The notes: generated from the letters alone by a model not told the origin. DNA of 64,000 nucleotides from Pelargonium x hortorum (GCA_036897525.1 JAYMTJ010000027.1:1-64000), one strand, 5' to 3'. Numbered from the stretch's first letter, positions 26,648 through 39,800 are shown. Translations and numbers: made by a program.

Positions 26648-26870
26648 TCGGGGTTTCGTCTAACCTGTTTTTGATAAAGGAAACGAGAAGTCTACTCTAA
26701 ACTAACTCGATAATGAAATCTTAGTCTAGGGTTTTAACAAAAAGTAGGAATCGAAGTCAAGAGTCTAAATTTGCTTCTTTACAAGGTACTTAAACTCTAA
26801 ATAAAAGCTATTCCAGGTATCAAGTTTGGCATTATCTGGTTTCATCTGCGTTCCTTTTCTTTACTTAGGT
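26648..26870 (+). repeat. Repeat family copy, long version
   Basis: Begins with TCGGGGTTTCGTCTAACCTG and about 160 bases later has CTATTCCAGGTATCAAGTTT, GGCATTATCTGGTTTCATCT. It parallels the copy at 25763-25985, offset by about 890 bases. Confidence 0.5.
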
Positions 26871-27654
26871 TTCCTAGGCTTAGTAGGGATAGTAGCAAGA
26901 GCTTGACCTAGAATACTCTTTTTGTTTGTTACTTTTCTCCATTATAATGCTTATAACGAATAATGGATTGAAGTGAAGGGTTTATAGGTAAGTAAAATGA
27001 AGTTTTACTTACCGGGGATGTATAAACAAGTCAAAAGGAGTTCTAGATCGAAAGGGAAAACTTACTGGATAGGCTAACTCCTGTTCTGTTTTCATGCACG
27101 TAAAGAGTCTGACAAGAAGATAAAGAGTTCTTTAGGTTAGCTGCTTCAGTAAACAGGGGAGGTAGAAAGAGTCAGTAGTAGTCAATTCTGGAAAGAAGGG
27201 TATAGATGTCCTTTCTAGTCTGAAAGTGTTGTTGGATTCTCACCTTTTTGGGGCTACTGTCTTTCTAGATTCTGGTAAAAGAGCACCGGTGCTAAAGTCT
27301 AAAGTAAATAAAGTGAGGTAGGTGAATAAGGAGGGGCAGGTAGTGAGAAAGAGTTTAAGGCTAGTGCTTAGTCTGAAAGGATTTAAGGTTTAGGCGGGTT
27401 TGATTTTCTAGTACGAGCTTTTTAGTTTTTTAAAGCAAGGTAGAGAATTTGATTAAAACGGCTAGTAAGTTAAGGGCTAATAAAAAGCAGGTATGTATAA
27501 ATGCAATCAAAGGTATGGAAATCTAATTTGTACGAGGTAAACAAGAGTCCTCTTTTTCTCTGAGTTTAGTGGATTTCATAATTTCTGAGTCTGCTAAGTT
27601 AAAGTAGCCCCATAGAGAAGCAAGGAAATTCAATTGAAAAGAAACGTGGGACTC

Positions 27655-27730
27655 TATCTAATTAGGTACTGGGAGCTCTTAATCGGTGAACTAAGGATAA
27701 AAGGCACTTTAGAAAAACTAGGTTTGTTTG
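27655..27730 (+). repeat. Diverged repeat family copy
   Basis: Holds GGTACTGGGAG, GGTGAACTAAGGATAAAAG and GCACTTTAG in the order seen at 17.9 and 25.4 kb. It lies about 885 bases beyond the 26.8-kb copy. Weak similarity. Confidence 0.35.
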
Positions 27731-29963
27731 CTAGAATCCCTAAGCCTTTTTCTTTGACTGTAGGAAATTGATTTGAAGGGTTTTTCTTATTTATGCGCAT
27801 AGGGATAAGATATACCTTACCGAGTAAACGTGAGTTTAGGAGGTCGCTATAGTCTATTAGTTTGATAAGGATAACGCATGAATAAGCGCTACCAACACAA
27901 GCTTCTTACTTGACTTACTTCTTAGTTAGATTCTTTCATCGACTTACACTTGTTCGAGTTCTTGTATTTGTTTACTTTACTTGTTTGAGCTATCATACTC
28001 TTTACCTCTGTATTAGACACTTATAGTAGTAACAGTAGTAGCAGGAGGCGTAGACCTAGCAGTAGGACAAAAGAGATAGTAGCTGGAGGAGGTAACACAG
28101 CAAGAGCTATAACTAACATACCTAATAGGAGTTCCTAGATAGGGGACATCTGCTTTAGGTAAGCTAGTTTATTAGTGAGTTATGTATGTAAGAGAGTTCC
28201 ATAGTTAGATATTAGTATGGTATATAGTAGATATTTGTTTTTTTATTTATTTGGTTTCATTCTTTGCTTTTGTTTTGTACTTAACTATGGGGTTTCTCAA
28301 AGCTGTGTTACACTTCTATGTTATTAGTTACGATTAGCTCGCATGGATTCCTGGGCAAGAGTACCCCTTTGTATTTAGGAAACTCGAGAGCGCTTTTCAA
28401 ATAAGAAATCCTACAGCCTTGCCCCTGGTAATAACGAACTTATAACAAAATAAGAATTCCCATTACAAGTACAAGTGCTCGTTTTTTTGGAATACAGACA
28501 ATTAAATTCAATTCAAAAAAAGATTTTGACTCTACAGTCATAGTGTGTTCCCTTAGTCTAGGAGTCTTTTCCAAAAGCGGAAGTTCGCAGCAAGGGATGG
28601 CTCTTTCTTAGTAGTACAAATGCAGAGCACTTTGATCCCATTAAAAGCGCAAAGTAGATATCCATTTATACAAAGCCAGGAACTCATTAACTTCGAATAA
28701 AACCTTAAAAAGGCTCTTACTTAACTTAAAATTTGTTACATAACATCTGGTATTTCAGGCAATCAAAAGGTTCCGCTAGGTAACTTCTTATCTTATCTTA
28801 GAACTACTACTAGGTATTACATTACCCTATTCAAGGTTTTTAATCTTAGAAAATCTAGAAAAGGAGCTTCTCTGATCTGAGAATACGAAGTCTCTGAAAC
28901 AAAAGAAATACTGCAAACTGCCAAAAAACTAACTCATAGGCTCAGAGCCCTGTCATAAATAGAATTCAATTAAGTTAGCTCATATTCATAATAATGAAAG
29001 CTTTTAACTAATATCCGCTTGGATCAGATTAGTATCCCCTATCGTGCATAAAGTTTTAAGCATAGTATATCTGAACTTGCTAAGCAAAATTCCATGTATT
29101 TTGTTTATTACCTATTTGTTCTCAGTATACTCTGACTTGATAGATATTCGTGAAAAGCTGCATAAGTAATAGAGTCTAGTCTGGTAATCCCTTTCCATAA
29201 AGAATATAGTAAGGTCTAAGGCTTAAACTTAGCAGTCTTTCCATTGACCTACCCCTGTGGCATTTCTAATTCTCTTTAGCGCCTGGTTTGCTTACCAGAG
29301 CGGGCATACACTAAATTCTTTCCTATTACAATCAAAATATGCGTCAAAAGAATAGAAATTTCCTAGAATAGCTTTTTTTCCTTTATTAACTTTTTGCGAG
29401 AGTCCCGTTACTAAAGCTTATCCCAATGCTACGGATTTCTAATAATGAGGTAATGTAATGAAGAAAACTATTTCAATTTTAATCGTAAATGACACATACT
29501 AAACACTACCTGGGTTACGGAAAGAGTTCTAATAAAGAAATGTGTTTGTTCTGTTTTTTTAACAAAACAAATAAGAAAACCAAAAGTATTACTTCTAAAA
29601 TATAGGGAATTCAGCAACTTAAACAAAGTGAAGCTTATAAAATTTAGATAATATAGTTAGCGCATTATAGGAGCTTAGTATAGTGTATAGTAGATAATTC
29701 CTAGCAGTATATTTTCCTTCGAACCCTAGAAATCAACCTTCTCTGTCCCAGTGCAACTCTTGCTGACGGTGTAGCTTAATCTATACTCCAAAAAATGACA
29801 CTTTTAAGTCTTTGCCAAAGCAAACAGTCATCAATAAAGACTTTAGAACGGATTGCGTACGCGAAGGAATCAGACTCCTTTTCTATCCCCCATTTCTTGT
29901 ATATAGCAAAGAGCTACTTACAGTATGTAAAAACAAATAAACCCTTGATCCAAGACAAGAAAG

Positions 29964-29997
29964 CTCCTATATCCTAAAAGTTTTAGGAGGTTTTTTT
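29964..29997 (+). terminator. Terminator-like hairpin with T tract
   Basis: CTCCTA...TAGGAG and, alternatively, CCTAAAA...TTTTAGG can pair, and seven T residues follow at once. It overlaps the stop of a 60-codon frame (29795-29977) that I do not recognise. The form is that of an intrinsic terminator or an RNA 3'-end hairpin; there is no gene context to confirm it. Confidence 0.3.
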
Positions 29998-30390
29998 CTT
30001 TATTTATACTTGATAAAAAAGCGAGTACAATAACATCTGGGTAGAGCACGGACCTCATTCATTTCATTATAGTGATACATTTCAAATGAGTATCTAGTAT
30101 GAAAGATTGCGACTACGAAGTAACCCGACACACTATTAAGGTATAAGGCCCATAAGAAAAGAGAATAAATAACTTAAAGTTGAGGAAGTTTTAGTTTCTA
30201 TTCTAAGTCCGTGCGTGAATACAAAGCTTTTTATATGTCTTCCCCCCTCTAAATTTGAAGTGAAACCCGCGTAGATTTTTTTAATCTTATATTATGTAAA
30301 AGAATTCGAAACCTTTCCTTGTGCCAAAATCATTCCTTAGTAAAAAACAGGACATAGAATAAACTAAAAGAAATTAGAAATCCTTTTGAC

Positions 30391-30456
30391 TATGATTGAT
30401 TATAGGACTTAAACCTGTGTGCATCCAATTAAATAAGTCACGTGCTACCAAATTTC
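30391..30456 (-). tRNA. tRNA-like remnant, amino acid not assigned
   Basis: On the minus strand TTTGGTAGCACG resembles the second half of a D arm. It is followed by an A/T-rich anticodon region and by a good T arm (ACAGG, loop TTTAAGT, CCTAT; four of five stem pairs). The stretch from TTGGTAG through AGGTTTAAGTCC has the spacing of tRNA-Lys but many substitutions. No acceptor stem can be formed with confidence. Confidence 0.3.
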
Positions 30457-31574
30457 AAGGAAGTTGGATACTTTAAATTCATATAGGTCCTACTATACCC
30501 TGTTTTACTTACTATTTCGAGTTTCAAGAGCATATAAAGTCAAGCTCGATTCAGACTTCTTCTATAGTCTAGATGATTTTAAAGATAATATTCACAAGGA
30601 TAATGAGATTTGAAATCACCTATGTATTTTCAGGTTTAAGAGGGTGGGTACTGCTTGGTATGTAAATAGGATTGCTTTGCTCTTTCTAAGGGTTGAGAGA
30701 TAAAGTTCGTTAATTTCTTAGTTTTGGATAAGATAAGATGTTCCTATATTAAATAGAAAGTTATTAAAAAATCTTCTTTAGTAAGTATTATCAAGTAAGG
30801 ACCCTTGACTTTTTACAAACTTCTTGTACATGGAGCTTGTGCTAATTCTAAGAAAATTGGTAACAAAACAATAAGAGATTGTTTGAGCTTCATAGTCTTA
30901 TTTCCTTCTTACTGTTGGGGAAAGACTGCATGTGAAATTTACTGACTAGAAAAGAGCTTTACATAGCCCGTCGCGGCTAAGGTCAGGACTTTCTAAATCT
31001 TATCTTAATAGTCATTAACATGGGATATCATAAAAAGAGTCTTGCCTTGTACAAAAAAAAAAGAGGGTTTAAACTCGTGAATGTACCCTCAATTTCCGAA
31101 TGTGTAAGTATAGTATTTCAATGTCATAAAAAAATGAAGCATTCCTAACCAAGATTTGTAATTTATATAAGATAAGCACTCTTTTTACTATAACTTTACT
31201 ATAACCTAGAATAGAAGCTGCCCTAACTTAATTAAATTAATAAGCTTATAATCCAATTCCCAAAGTATACAAGGGTTAACCTAGTCTTATCAGGAGTGTG
31301 TGTACTGATAGTCTGAAGTGAGCCTAAACCCGGGGAAGAGATTTCGTTCCTATTGTAGGAACAGTCTTGTAATCTCTGAGATTTACCCATTTTATATACA
31401 AGATTTCTACTTAACCACAAAGTTTTTGAATATAGAATATTCTGCATCTACTTATTAAAAGAACGCGAGATCCTAGTAAAGATTGTGGTACATAGGGGGG
31501 AAACACTTATCAATTCCATCGCTTTTAATCTAAAAAAAGGTATCCTGTGAATGAGAATTTGTTTCTAGTTTTAC

Positions 31575-31589
31575 TATATATATATATAT
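31575..31589. repeat. (TA)n microsatellite
   Basis: About seven TA units, roughly 60 bases from the end of the trnK-like remnant at 31.7 kb. Confidence 0.9.
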
Positions 31590-31647
31590 TTACCCTGACG
31601 TTTTCATTACTAATAAGAAAAATTGGAATTCTTTTTTGGGTATAGCA

Positions 31648-31720
31648 TATTTTTTGTGATGTGAACCCGCGACGTTAGATTAAAAAAAGCCCCATGCCCT
31701 TCCAACTGAGCTACGCACCC
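31648..31720 (-). tRNA. trnK: trnK(UUU)-like remnant, 5' two thirds preserved
   Basis: The minus strand reads GGGTGCG, TA, then the D arm GCTCAGTTGGAAGGGC, then an anticodon arm built on GGGGCTTT...TTTAATCTAA. This closely follows mitochondrial tRNA-Lys(UUU). The T run in the anticodon loop is about three bases longer than normal. The T arm begins correctly (GCGGGTTCA), but its 3' strand and the acceptor 3' strand have degenerated (ACATCACAAAAAATATGC), so GGGTGCG has no pairing partner. It is the converse of the copy near 4.7 kb, which keeps the 3' end and has lost the 5' end. Probably a pseudogene. Confidence 0.55.
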
Positions 31721-34700
31721 AACCCAACCCAAATAGGAAGCCCTCTATATAATTTAGATGGTTAAAATTCCTGTAAGAGTCTAAATAAAGGGAAGTAAGT
31801 TCTATTTCTTTATGTAATTGTGACGACACCCCTTTTCGGTTTCGAATTTCTTTTCTGGAACTAATGTTAATTCTAGCGATCCCAGTTTATGAGAGATCTA
31901 AAACTTGTTTGTTTGTTATATGAGCTTAATATTATACTACACGCACCATTTCTAACCGTGTTTTTTTATGTTAATCAAAAGAAAAGGTGGATCTCCTGTC
32001 TAATATAGAAAAAGTCTCCTTAAGCTTAAGAGAGTCCCTTTTAAACTCTCGAGAAACTATGAACTACTGATAAAAATTGAAATAAAATATAGAACAATTT
32101 AATTTGTTTTATAGATATTACGATACCACACCACATAATAGACAATCTGTTACGCCATCAATTAGGAAAAAAATTCTACTTAGTTATATTTATATTCCAG
32201 GTGTTCCCTTTGAGTAAGTGGGGCTCTCTCTACTTGAGTTGTAACTGGATCTCTATTCTAGACAGGAATAAAAAACTTAAATATTGCAATATATTAAAGC
32301 AATGTCTTGTATGAACGTTATCTAGAGAGAAGAGAAACTATCAGTATGAGGTTAGCTACTAGAATTAGAATATACTTGTTTTTTCAAAAAATAAAAAAGG
32401 AATCGCTTGGTGAAAGCATAAAGTCACACTCGAAGCGGCTTTTGGCTTATACGAAAGGGACCTTTATTAGAATTAGACTTAGAAAGTATAAAAATACGAG
32501 TAAAATAAAACTCATTGGGAAGAAAGCAAGCTAAAAGCTGTGTGAGCTAGGCATAGAGTCAAATTTGTCTTATTGAAGAACGATCAATAGGGGCTCCCCC
32601 CCCCTTGTTGTACTTTAACCTTCTAAATCGGGTCGGGAATTCCCAAATCATTTATTACTAAGAAAAGAAGACTTCATCGCAATATTACCTTACCTAAGAC
32701 AGAGCTCTTTGCGCTTTGAGTTTGTAACCTATACCTACAATACGGATACCCTGCTGCATTAAAATTCAGTATTAAAGAAAATTTGACCTGTATTTTGAAG
32801 AGATCCTACACGATTTTTTTGTAATGTCCTTAAACCAATTGGACTTAGTTAGTATAACTAGGTTAAACCCGGACACTTTTCATGAGTCCTTTATTGGAAA
32901 GTCTTTAATTAGTAAAAGTCTTTTATTTTCTTTTAATAAAGGGGAGTTCCACTTTGTAGATTTAGAAGCAAAGAAACTTCTATTTTTCTTTTTTAGCACT
33001 TAAGTTTTTTTTTACTTTGAAATAGTGGATAAGAGTTAGGAGGGGCTTAGTTCTCAAGAAGGGTAGAAGAAAGAGTAGGACTCATAAATACCGAGCAAGA
33101 AGAGAGTAAGGCTCATGAGAAGGGACTGTTAAAGATACGGAGAGTCTAGCTTCTACTTCTAAGAAGAAATTTCTAGGTAGTATTCTGCTAAGTTATGAGT
33201 AGGAGTATTAAACAAGTCATTCTTTAAACACCAAAACTAGGGATTCGATTCTTTTGAGAATTAATCTCGGAGTTTCCCTTTAAATTATTATAGCTTCCCT
33301 TTTATGATCAAGACAATGTTGTTTGTTAACAATGCTGTTGTATTTTGCCCGCGGTGTAGAATCTAGTCCACTTATTTATAGGTACCTCGTCACAATCTCT
33401 TTAGGCATAAACCCTCCTTAATTTATGGATCTTCCTCCTCGAATTGAAATGAAAGGGTATATCTGAATCATACAATATAGACTTAGTTAAACTTGTCATA
33501 ATCATAAATCCGAAATATTATTTACTTTAGTTATATAACCCTCAGTAAGGACAGACACTTCTTCAGGTTCAGGCTATCTTACTTAAAATTAAAAGGAATT
33601 AGCACGTATTTAAAAAATAGGAATGCTTTAATATCAACCAGCAGACCTCAAACGGGAGCTGGGCCCTTTGCAGAAACTGAGTTCACATTCTTTTTTTTGT
33701 CATTTCCGTTTTGATAAAATCAAGTATTAACTAAGCAACTTTCGGGAAAAGGTTATTCCGGGAAACAGAAGCTAAGGAATATCCACTAGCTGCCAAGATA
33801 AAGTAAGTCCTATATTATATACTATATACAAACTAAAGCGGGAAATCTTTAGGATAAATCTTCCTGCCGATCCCCTTTTATTTAGTTGCTGCAAACCGGT
33901 GCTTCGGATACTTCTAAAATAAAAATCGCAAGTTTAATACCAAGTAACAATAAATTATAAAGGCTTCCCAATATTCTATTAAAGAGAGTACCCTACACCC
34001 GCTTGAGATACACCACGCCTACCCCTTCAAAGGCAAGACTAGGATCCGGGACTCCTGTATTTTGGGCAACTAACCAAAAGCATTGCATTGTAAGAAAACT
34101 AGGCTTATCTACAAGGAAACCCCAGATATGATATTGCTGTTTTGAGGGGTGCCCCTATCCTTGTTATCTAAACTTCCCTTTTGTAAAAAAATAAGTCACT
34201 AAAAGGAATTCGAGGGTATTTGGATCTTCCCAACTTTCTGATTAACTAAACTAAATAGGTATACAACACTCTATACGCCACGCCGCTTACTAAGGAAAAA
34301 ACGAAAAGGGATTACCTTACCATATTCCAAATAAGATACTTAGGGTCGCTAAAATAAAGAGAAAATAGGATTCCCTAGTACAGTCCACTCGATAGAAAAC
34401 CTGTGACCCATATGGAATTCCTTGTCGAGATAAAGTGCCGAGAACCTGGTATCGATGAAATTGGATAGCCAAACCTAAAGTAAAGGGCTTCATTCCTTGA
34501 CAAATAAATAGAGGGATTCATTAGTAGGTGTAAAACTCTAGCTATACCATCACCTTCAAAACCAGTTCTAAGTCTTTGTTCTTGGAAAGCGATACCAATC
34601 GAATTTTAGCCTGGACTCCTCTCTTTAGCTATTGCTACAATTGTGTACTAATGACAATCTGGAAACTTTCTAATCCTAGGAACTGAGTAATTCCATCAAG

Positions 34701-36810
34701 ATAAATCTAACAGAGAAAGACTTTCTTGCGTCTATGTTGCTGGTATTTAACAATCAATTGCTGGTACTCAACCTTATCAACTTGCTGTCATTCACCATCC
34801 TAGCAACAACCATCTCCTAACAGCACTCGCATTAGCAGGGTCCTAAGAGTTACAGGCTTCCAAGATCAACTCCAATCTATATCTATAAGTCCTTTCAGTC
34901 GATCAAGAAAGAAAGAGCTCTCAACTGTTCTAACAAGGTGTCAAATTAAAAGTTCATTTTTAGTTAAAAATATTTGACTCATTCAAACTCAATTTTTAGG
35001 AAACCCCTGTCCTGTGAGATAACCAACCTCTGCTAAATACCAGTTATAATGAGGAACTCCAAGGAGGAAAGTAGGATTTAAGAGCGTGTACAAAGAAAAT
35101 TGCGGGGCTCCTGATCCGGTTTAAACTCAGTACTGTTTTGAGAGTTAGAGTCTTTCCTTGCTCGAGACCTCCCGTCCCCTACAAAGAAAGGATACTCTAA
35201 ATTCTGAGTACCTTGTTTAAGAAATTCGGCTAAGCATTATAAAAAGTAAGTCAAAATAGGGCCGCTTCACTATAGAAAACAGGAATATTCTGTACTAAAA
35301 AGTCAAAGCGCTCCCTTCCTGAATCTGTATACTGTAAAGTTTATTACTTATTCTAAGCACCTCCCTTTTTAATAATAAAGGAGATTTTTCTAAAGATCCT
35401 ACTAATTTTCTTAATGGGGTATAGCTATAGATAGAGTACCCTTAGACTTAAGTCCGCTAATTATTAGCACTACCCGACTCGAAAAAGACAAACCCAAGGT
35501 TAAAAGCATAAATTTTAGATCCTTAGAAATGTTGGCACAATTTCAAGAATAAAGAAATCTCTAAGAGTCTGGTAGAACTTGACGAAAAAGACTATACTTT
35601 AATATAAATATAGGGGAGTTTTCTATAGAAAAATCGGAATAACACATAATATAGATTAACTTTGAGCCGGCAACCTTTGCTGTATGCTTCGTTGGAACTA
35701 GGCAAAATCGCCGAGATTTATATTATAATTATAGACGGAATATATTCTACAGCCCCCACTTATCGACTAAGTTTTTTTATAACTCTGGCAGTTTCCATTT
35801 TGGAGCAAGTCCTAAGGGGTATGAATACCTAAAAAGGGTTTTACAAGATAAAGTAAACAAAGCATACGCGGTTAAACGACTTTTCTGCTGGGTAATCCAA
35901 TTATATGAAGTGTATAGGATTCTGGACTACTATAGTTTCGCTTATTCACGGGGGCTCTAGAAAAAAAAGGAAATATTCTAAGAATGTAATTGGCAGAACT
36001 CAAGCTTTGCATGGATTCTTTTTATATCGTGGAAAAACCTTCCTTAATTTGTATAAATGTACAAACAAAAAAGGACTTACAAGAACTTCCTTTGAGGAGT
36101 ATCCACTACTAAACGAGCCTAATTCACATATGACCTAACACAAAGTAAGTAAAGGGATAGGAATACAATTAGTTTGTTTAATCAAACAGAGAGGTGAAGT
36201 GAATCCTGCTTGCTGTGACCGCTGGAAATCCTTTTGATTTGAGCTATAGATTCCCTTATAGTAGCATATGCATGATAGTGTTTTAGCCCCCTCCCATCTA
36301 GATTTTTGCCTCTGACACTTTAAAGAAGCTTTTCTTAGATTCCCATACCCATAATAGATTCTAGTAACCCTGGTAACAACAGAATATATACCTGTGGTAT
36401 GGTAATGGATAGACAAATATGCTAAATGTTTCATTGCTGTAATAAAGTTGAGAGTGCTTTTGTTAATAGCTGCTACAATTATTCCCGATTCTTTCTTTGT
36501 TCTATGCCATATGTATGCATGAGCGTCTAGGTCTAGATACTAGACTTTAAACCCTCTTTGGTTTACACGAGTCTCAAATCAAATGCACATCTTTAGCCTA
36601 AGAGGTACCCGAATTCCGGATAAAAGAAAAGGCATTCTGGAAAATAATTTCGAGATTTTTATAGGTTTATCCGGATGAATTCCTTTGGGTTTTACACGTT
36701 TTTTTACAGAAAGTTCTTTTGAATTCACTAGTAATTTAAGTAATTCCTGTATATTTTAGATGTTGTAGTGTAAGGTGTTTTCTCTATAGTACTATCCGGG
36801 ATTAACCTCC

Positions 36811-36826
36811 TAACCAAGGTTGGTTA
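36811..36826. repeat. Short perfect hairpin
   Basis: TAACCA and TGGTTA pair around the four-base loop AGGT. No T tract follows and no gene is near. Confidence 0.5.
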
Positions 36827-39800
36827 CTCTTGAATAGAGATTCCTTCCTATACTTATAAGGTTCTTACCCTCGTTATCGATAAATACAAAAGGCAAGAGG
36901 TATGCACTTTAACTGTTTTAAAGAGTTACTTTAACTACAATAAGCCTCTGGTATTCCTTATAATAGTTGTTCGTGTAAGCCTGTTAGCTGTTAAAGGGGA
37001 TTTGCTTTCATGTCCTCTTCAGCTTTTGCTTTTATTAGGGATTCTGTTGAGAAATGAAAGTGAAGGAATTCTAAAACTAAAACCATGTGACAAAATGAGG
37101 TGTATAATGAAAGTCCTACATATTTTGGGTTAGGTATCCAATTTAAGGGATACCTGAACTTACAGATAAAACAGGTACTTATATGTTAATAGGGCCTTCC
37201 TCGGGGTTTAAGTTTTTATTTTAGTTTATAAACGAGAACTGGGTATTGTAGCAACAATTTTCTTGTAAAGGATCCGGTAAAATATCACCAGGACATCTCC
37301 TATCAAGCGCTAAAGCTAATGAATTTTCTCCGGTAAAGAAGTCCAACTATCTATTACTAGATACAAGACAATAACTACACTAGCTGCTGGTAGAGTAGAG
37401 AGCTCCTTATAATTTAAGGGCCCCATTTTCTTTTTATTTCGGAAAGCTCGCGAATATACCCCTACACTAATATGCTAAATTTTGCGTCGTTTATATATCC
37501 TAAAAAAAATTCTAGTTCTCAAAGGAGAAAAAAATCTCGTATAAAATAAGGGCTTTCAATATACTAAATACTAATGTACTACTTTCTGGGCAGTCCAAAA
37601 ACCCTAACTGGGTATAACAAGATAAATAAATGTGTTCCGCCCTCTAAACTTTTACTTATCTTTGATAAATATTATATAGCGTATATCCCTGTAATATAGA
37701 GTATTTAGGAGATTCACAAGCCCTTTACTGGACGACTTAATGGATCCCACTGAGATAGGGGAATCCCCGGGCGAAGGTCTTGGTAGACTTGTTTGCAACC
37801 CAGGAAACTATAAAAAAATAGGATTACAATTAAAATATGTGTTTACTGCTGATCCTGGAAGCAAAGCAAACCTAAACCCTTTAAAGAACTATTTAGAGCA
37901 TTTCACTTTACAATATTCGTGATAACAAAACTGTTACTCTTCTAAGGGGGGACTGGGATAACTTTAATTAGTTTAGTTTCTCGATAGATATCGACGTAAT
38001 CTAAGAAAATCAATAAACGGATGGGTGCTAATAATAAATAGACTAAGAAGGTCTTTTTAGTTTGCTAAATCCGTGTAAAATATCTAGCTAGGCAAGTATA
38101 AGTTCGAGTTTCAATTAAAGTCAAACAAATTGTGTATAAAGTCTTGTGTTTAAGCTAACGGAGCACACGAAGCCGCTAGTTTGTACTGAATAGAAAGGGG
38201 GCGCCTTGTCTTATTTTAATTTGCAATTCTTAACATCGGGAGTAACTGGGTTTTTAGTTAAGCATTTCCTTCAGAGGATTTTAGTACCTTTTATTTTATG
38301 TATTTAATGAAGACTCTGCTGTATAAACTTTCCTTGAAAAAACAAACCTTATTCCATGCTATACACTAAGAACTTGTAGCTCTAGCTAGAATCCCTGGAT
38401 GTGGGTTGTTTTTCAGTAATCTCATGCATATGTTAGGTATCCAGAGTATTCTATTTAAAGCTAAAGCGAAGAATCAAGAGCATGGATGGCGCAAGTTCGA
38501 AGCCTGTTATTAGAATTAAACCCCGGCTAAAGATCTTAACTAGGACTTTTGGAAAAGAGAGGCTTTTACAGAATCTATTCAAATTGACTATCTAGTATCT
38601 TGGCTAATAAGTGAAATTCTCCCGCGCCAATACAATGTATGAGTTTGTATCTTGATTTCATTCAGAAAATTAGTGCTGCAGTGAAATAAATTTTGAGTTG
38701 TCGGTATTTGGGCACACCTTGTAACATGCTAGGATCCTTAATTGCTATATTCCCTTTTTACTTTGAACTGTAAAAGCAAACCAAGACACCTAATATACCA
38801 GACCAGAATTAAGAGAGACCCATCCTTGTATTTGTTATTTGTTCCCTTTCTTTATCTACTTATTATATTAGATAAAAATTTCTGCCTATTATTTTATTGT
38901 GCATGTACAGTTTTTTCTGATCTGAAATGTAATTAATTGGGTTCCCTACCCTATTAAATTAAATGAAATGTAAAGCGGAGTGCCTTCCCTTTCAATTTCT
39001 TATATTTGATACCTGGTCTCTGGTCTTTTTTAGAGTAGAGCTACTTTTCATAAATTTCTTTATGACCGGCTTTTGTAGAATTACCTCTAATCTAAGAGGA
39101 TTTTACAGGGTCCTTGTATTGTAGTGCAGTTATACTTTCAGGAAATGAATTGAAGCATACTTTTGTTTGAAAGAAGCCTCTTGTTAAGTTAAGTCTATAA
39201 AATCAGAATAATCTGGCACTTTTAACTGTGCATCTACAGGGCTCCAGTGTTACCAAAAATTAGAAAGGGTACCCTCCTAAGTACTAAACTATATGGTTAT
39301 TCCCTAAAACTCTCGTCAAAAAACAGGCCTAAACAAAAGTAGTTTACAGCAAAAGGCTTATAATAATTATATAAATATGGGAGCCCCTCCTAACTAAATT
39401 ACCTACATAGAATCAAAAGTACATATAAAGACCTCGTCATTTTTCTCTTAGGATACACTCCCCGGGCCCCCCCTTTGTTATAAAAAAAAGTATCTCCGGG
39501 ATACCCTATCTATATATCGCTAAATACTTCAGGCTCTACCCTGTTAAAGGAATTCCGGGTATTTATTAAGCAAATCAAATAACCTTGCTTTTGCGCGTTA
39601 CTGAGAGTGATGCCTGAGCCTGAGTTTTGCCCTGTAAAAAAATCCTTAGGCCTTGCTACTTTAGTTTTCTTTTGGCAAATAAAAAAAATTGAACAAGAAG
39701 CTCTGTAAGCTAGCAAAGTGCTTTTCCCATCATTACATTAGGATTAAAATCTCGAGTAAACTATATCCCTTTATAGGAGCACTTTAGGATACCCTTTAAT

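Larger units (their letters stand above)
13601..28200 (+). other. G-rich strand-biased block (repeat family in plus orientation)
   Basis: The plus strand is rich in G over C through most of this interval; as a counted example 26521-26580 has 15 G and 6 C. Words such as GGTTAGCTGCTT, GTAAGTA and AAGTAGG recur, and several plus-oriented copies of the same repeat family found inverted in the block to the left lie here. The stretch 18.5-21.5 kb is less biased and has no visible repeat copies. No gene was recognised. Confidence 0.5.

Noticed and set aside
32307-32534. Basic 75-codon frame that might be a ribosomal protein.
   Set aside because: High Lys/Arg content alone; no family signature seen and a non-ATG start.
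35650-35720. GAGCCGGCAACC as a possible group II intron domain V.
   Set aside because: The required complementary strand and bulge are missing.
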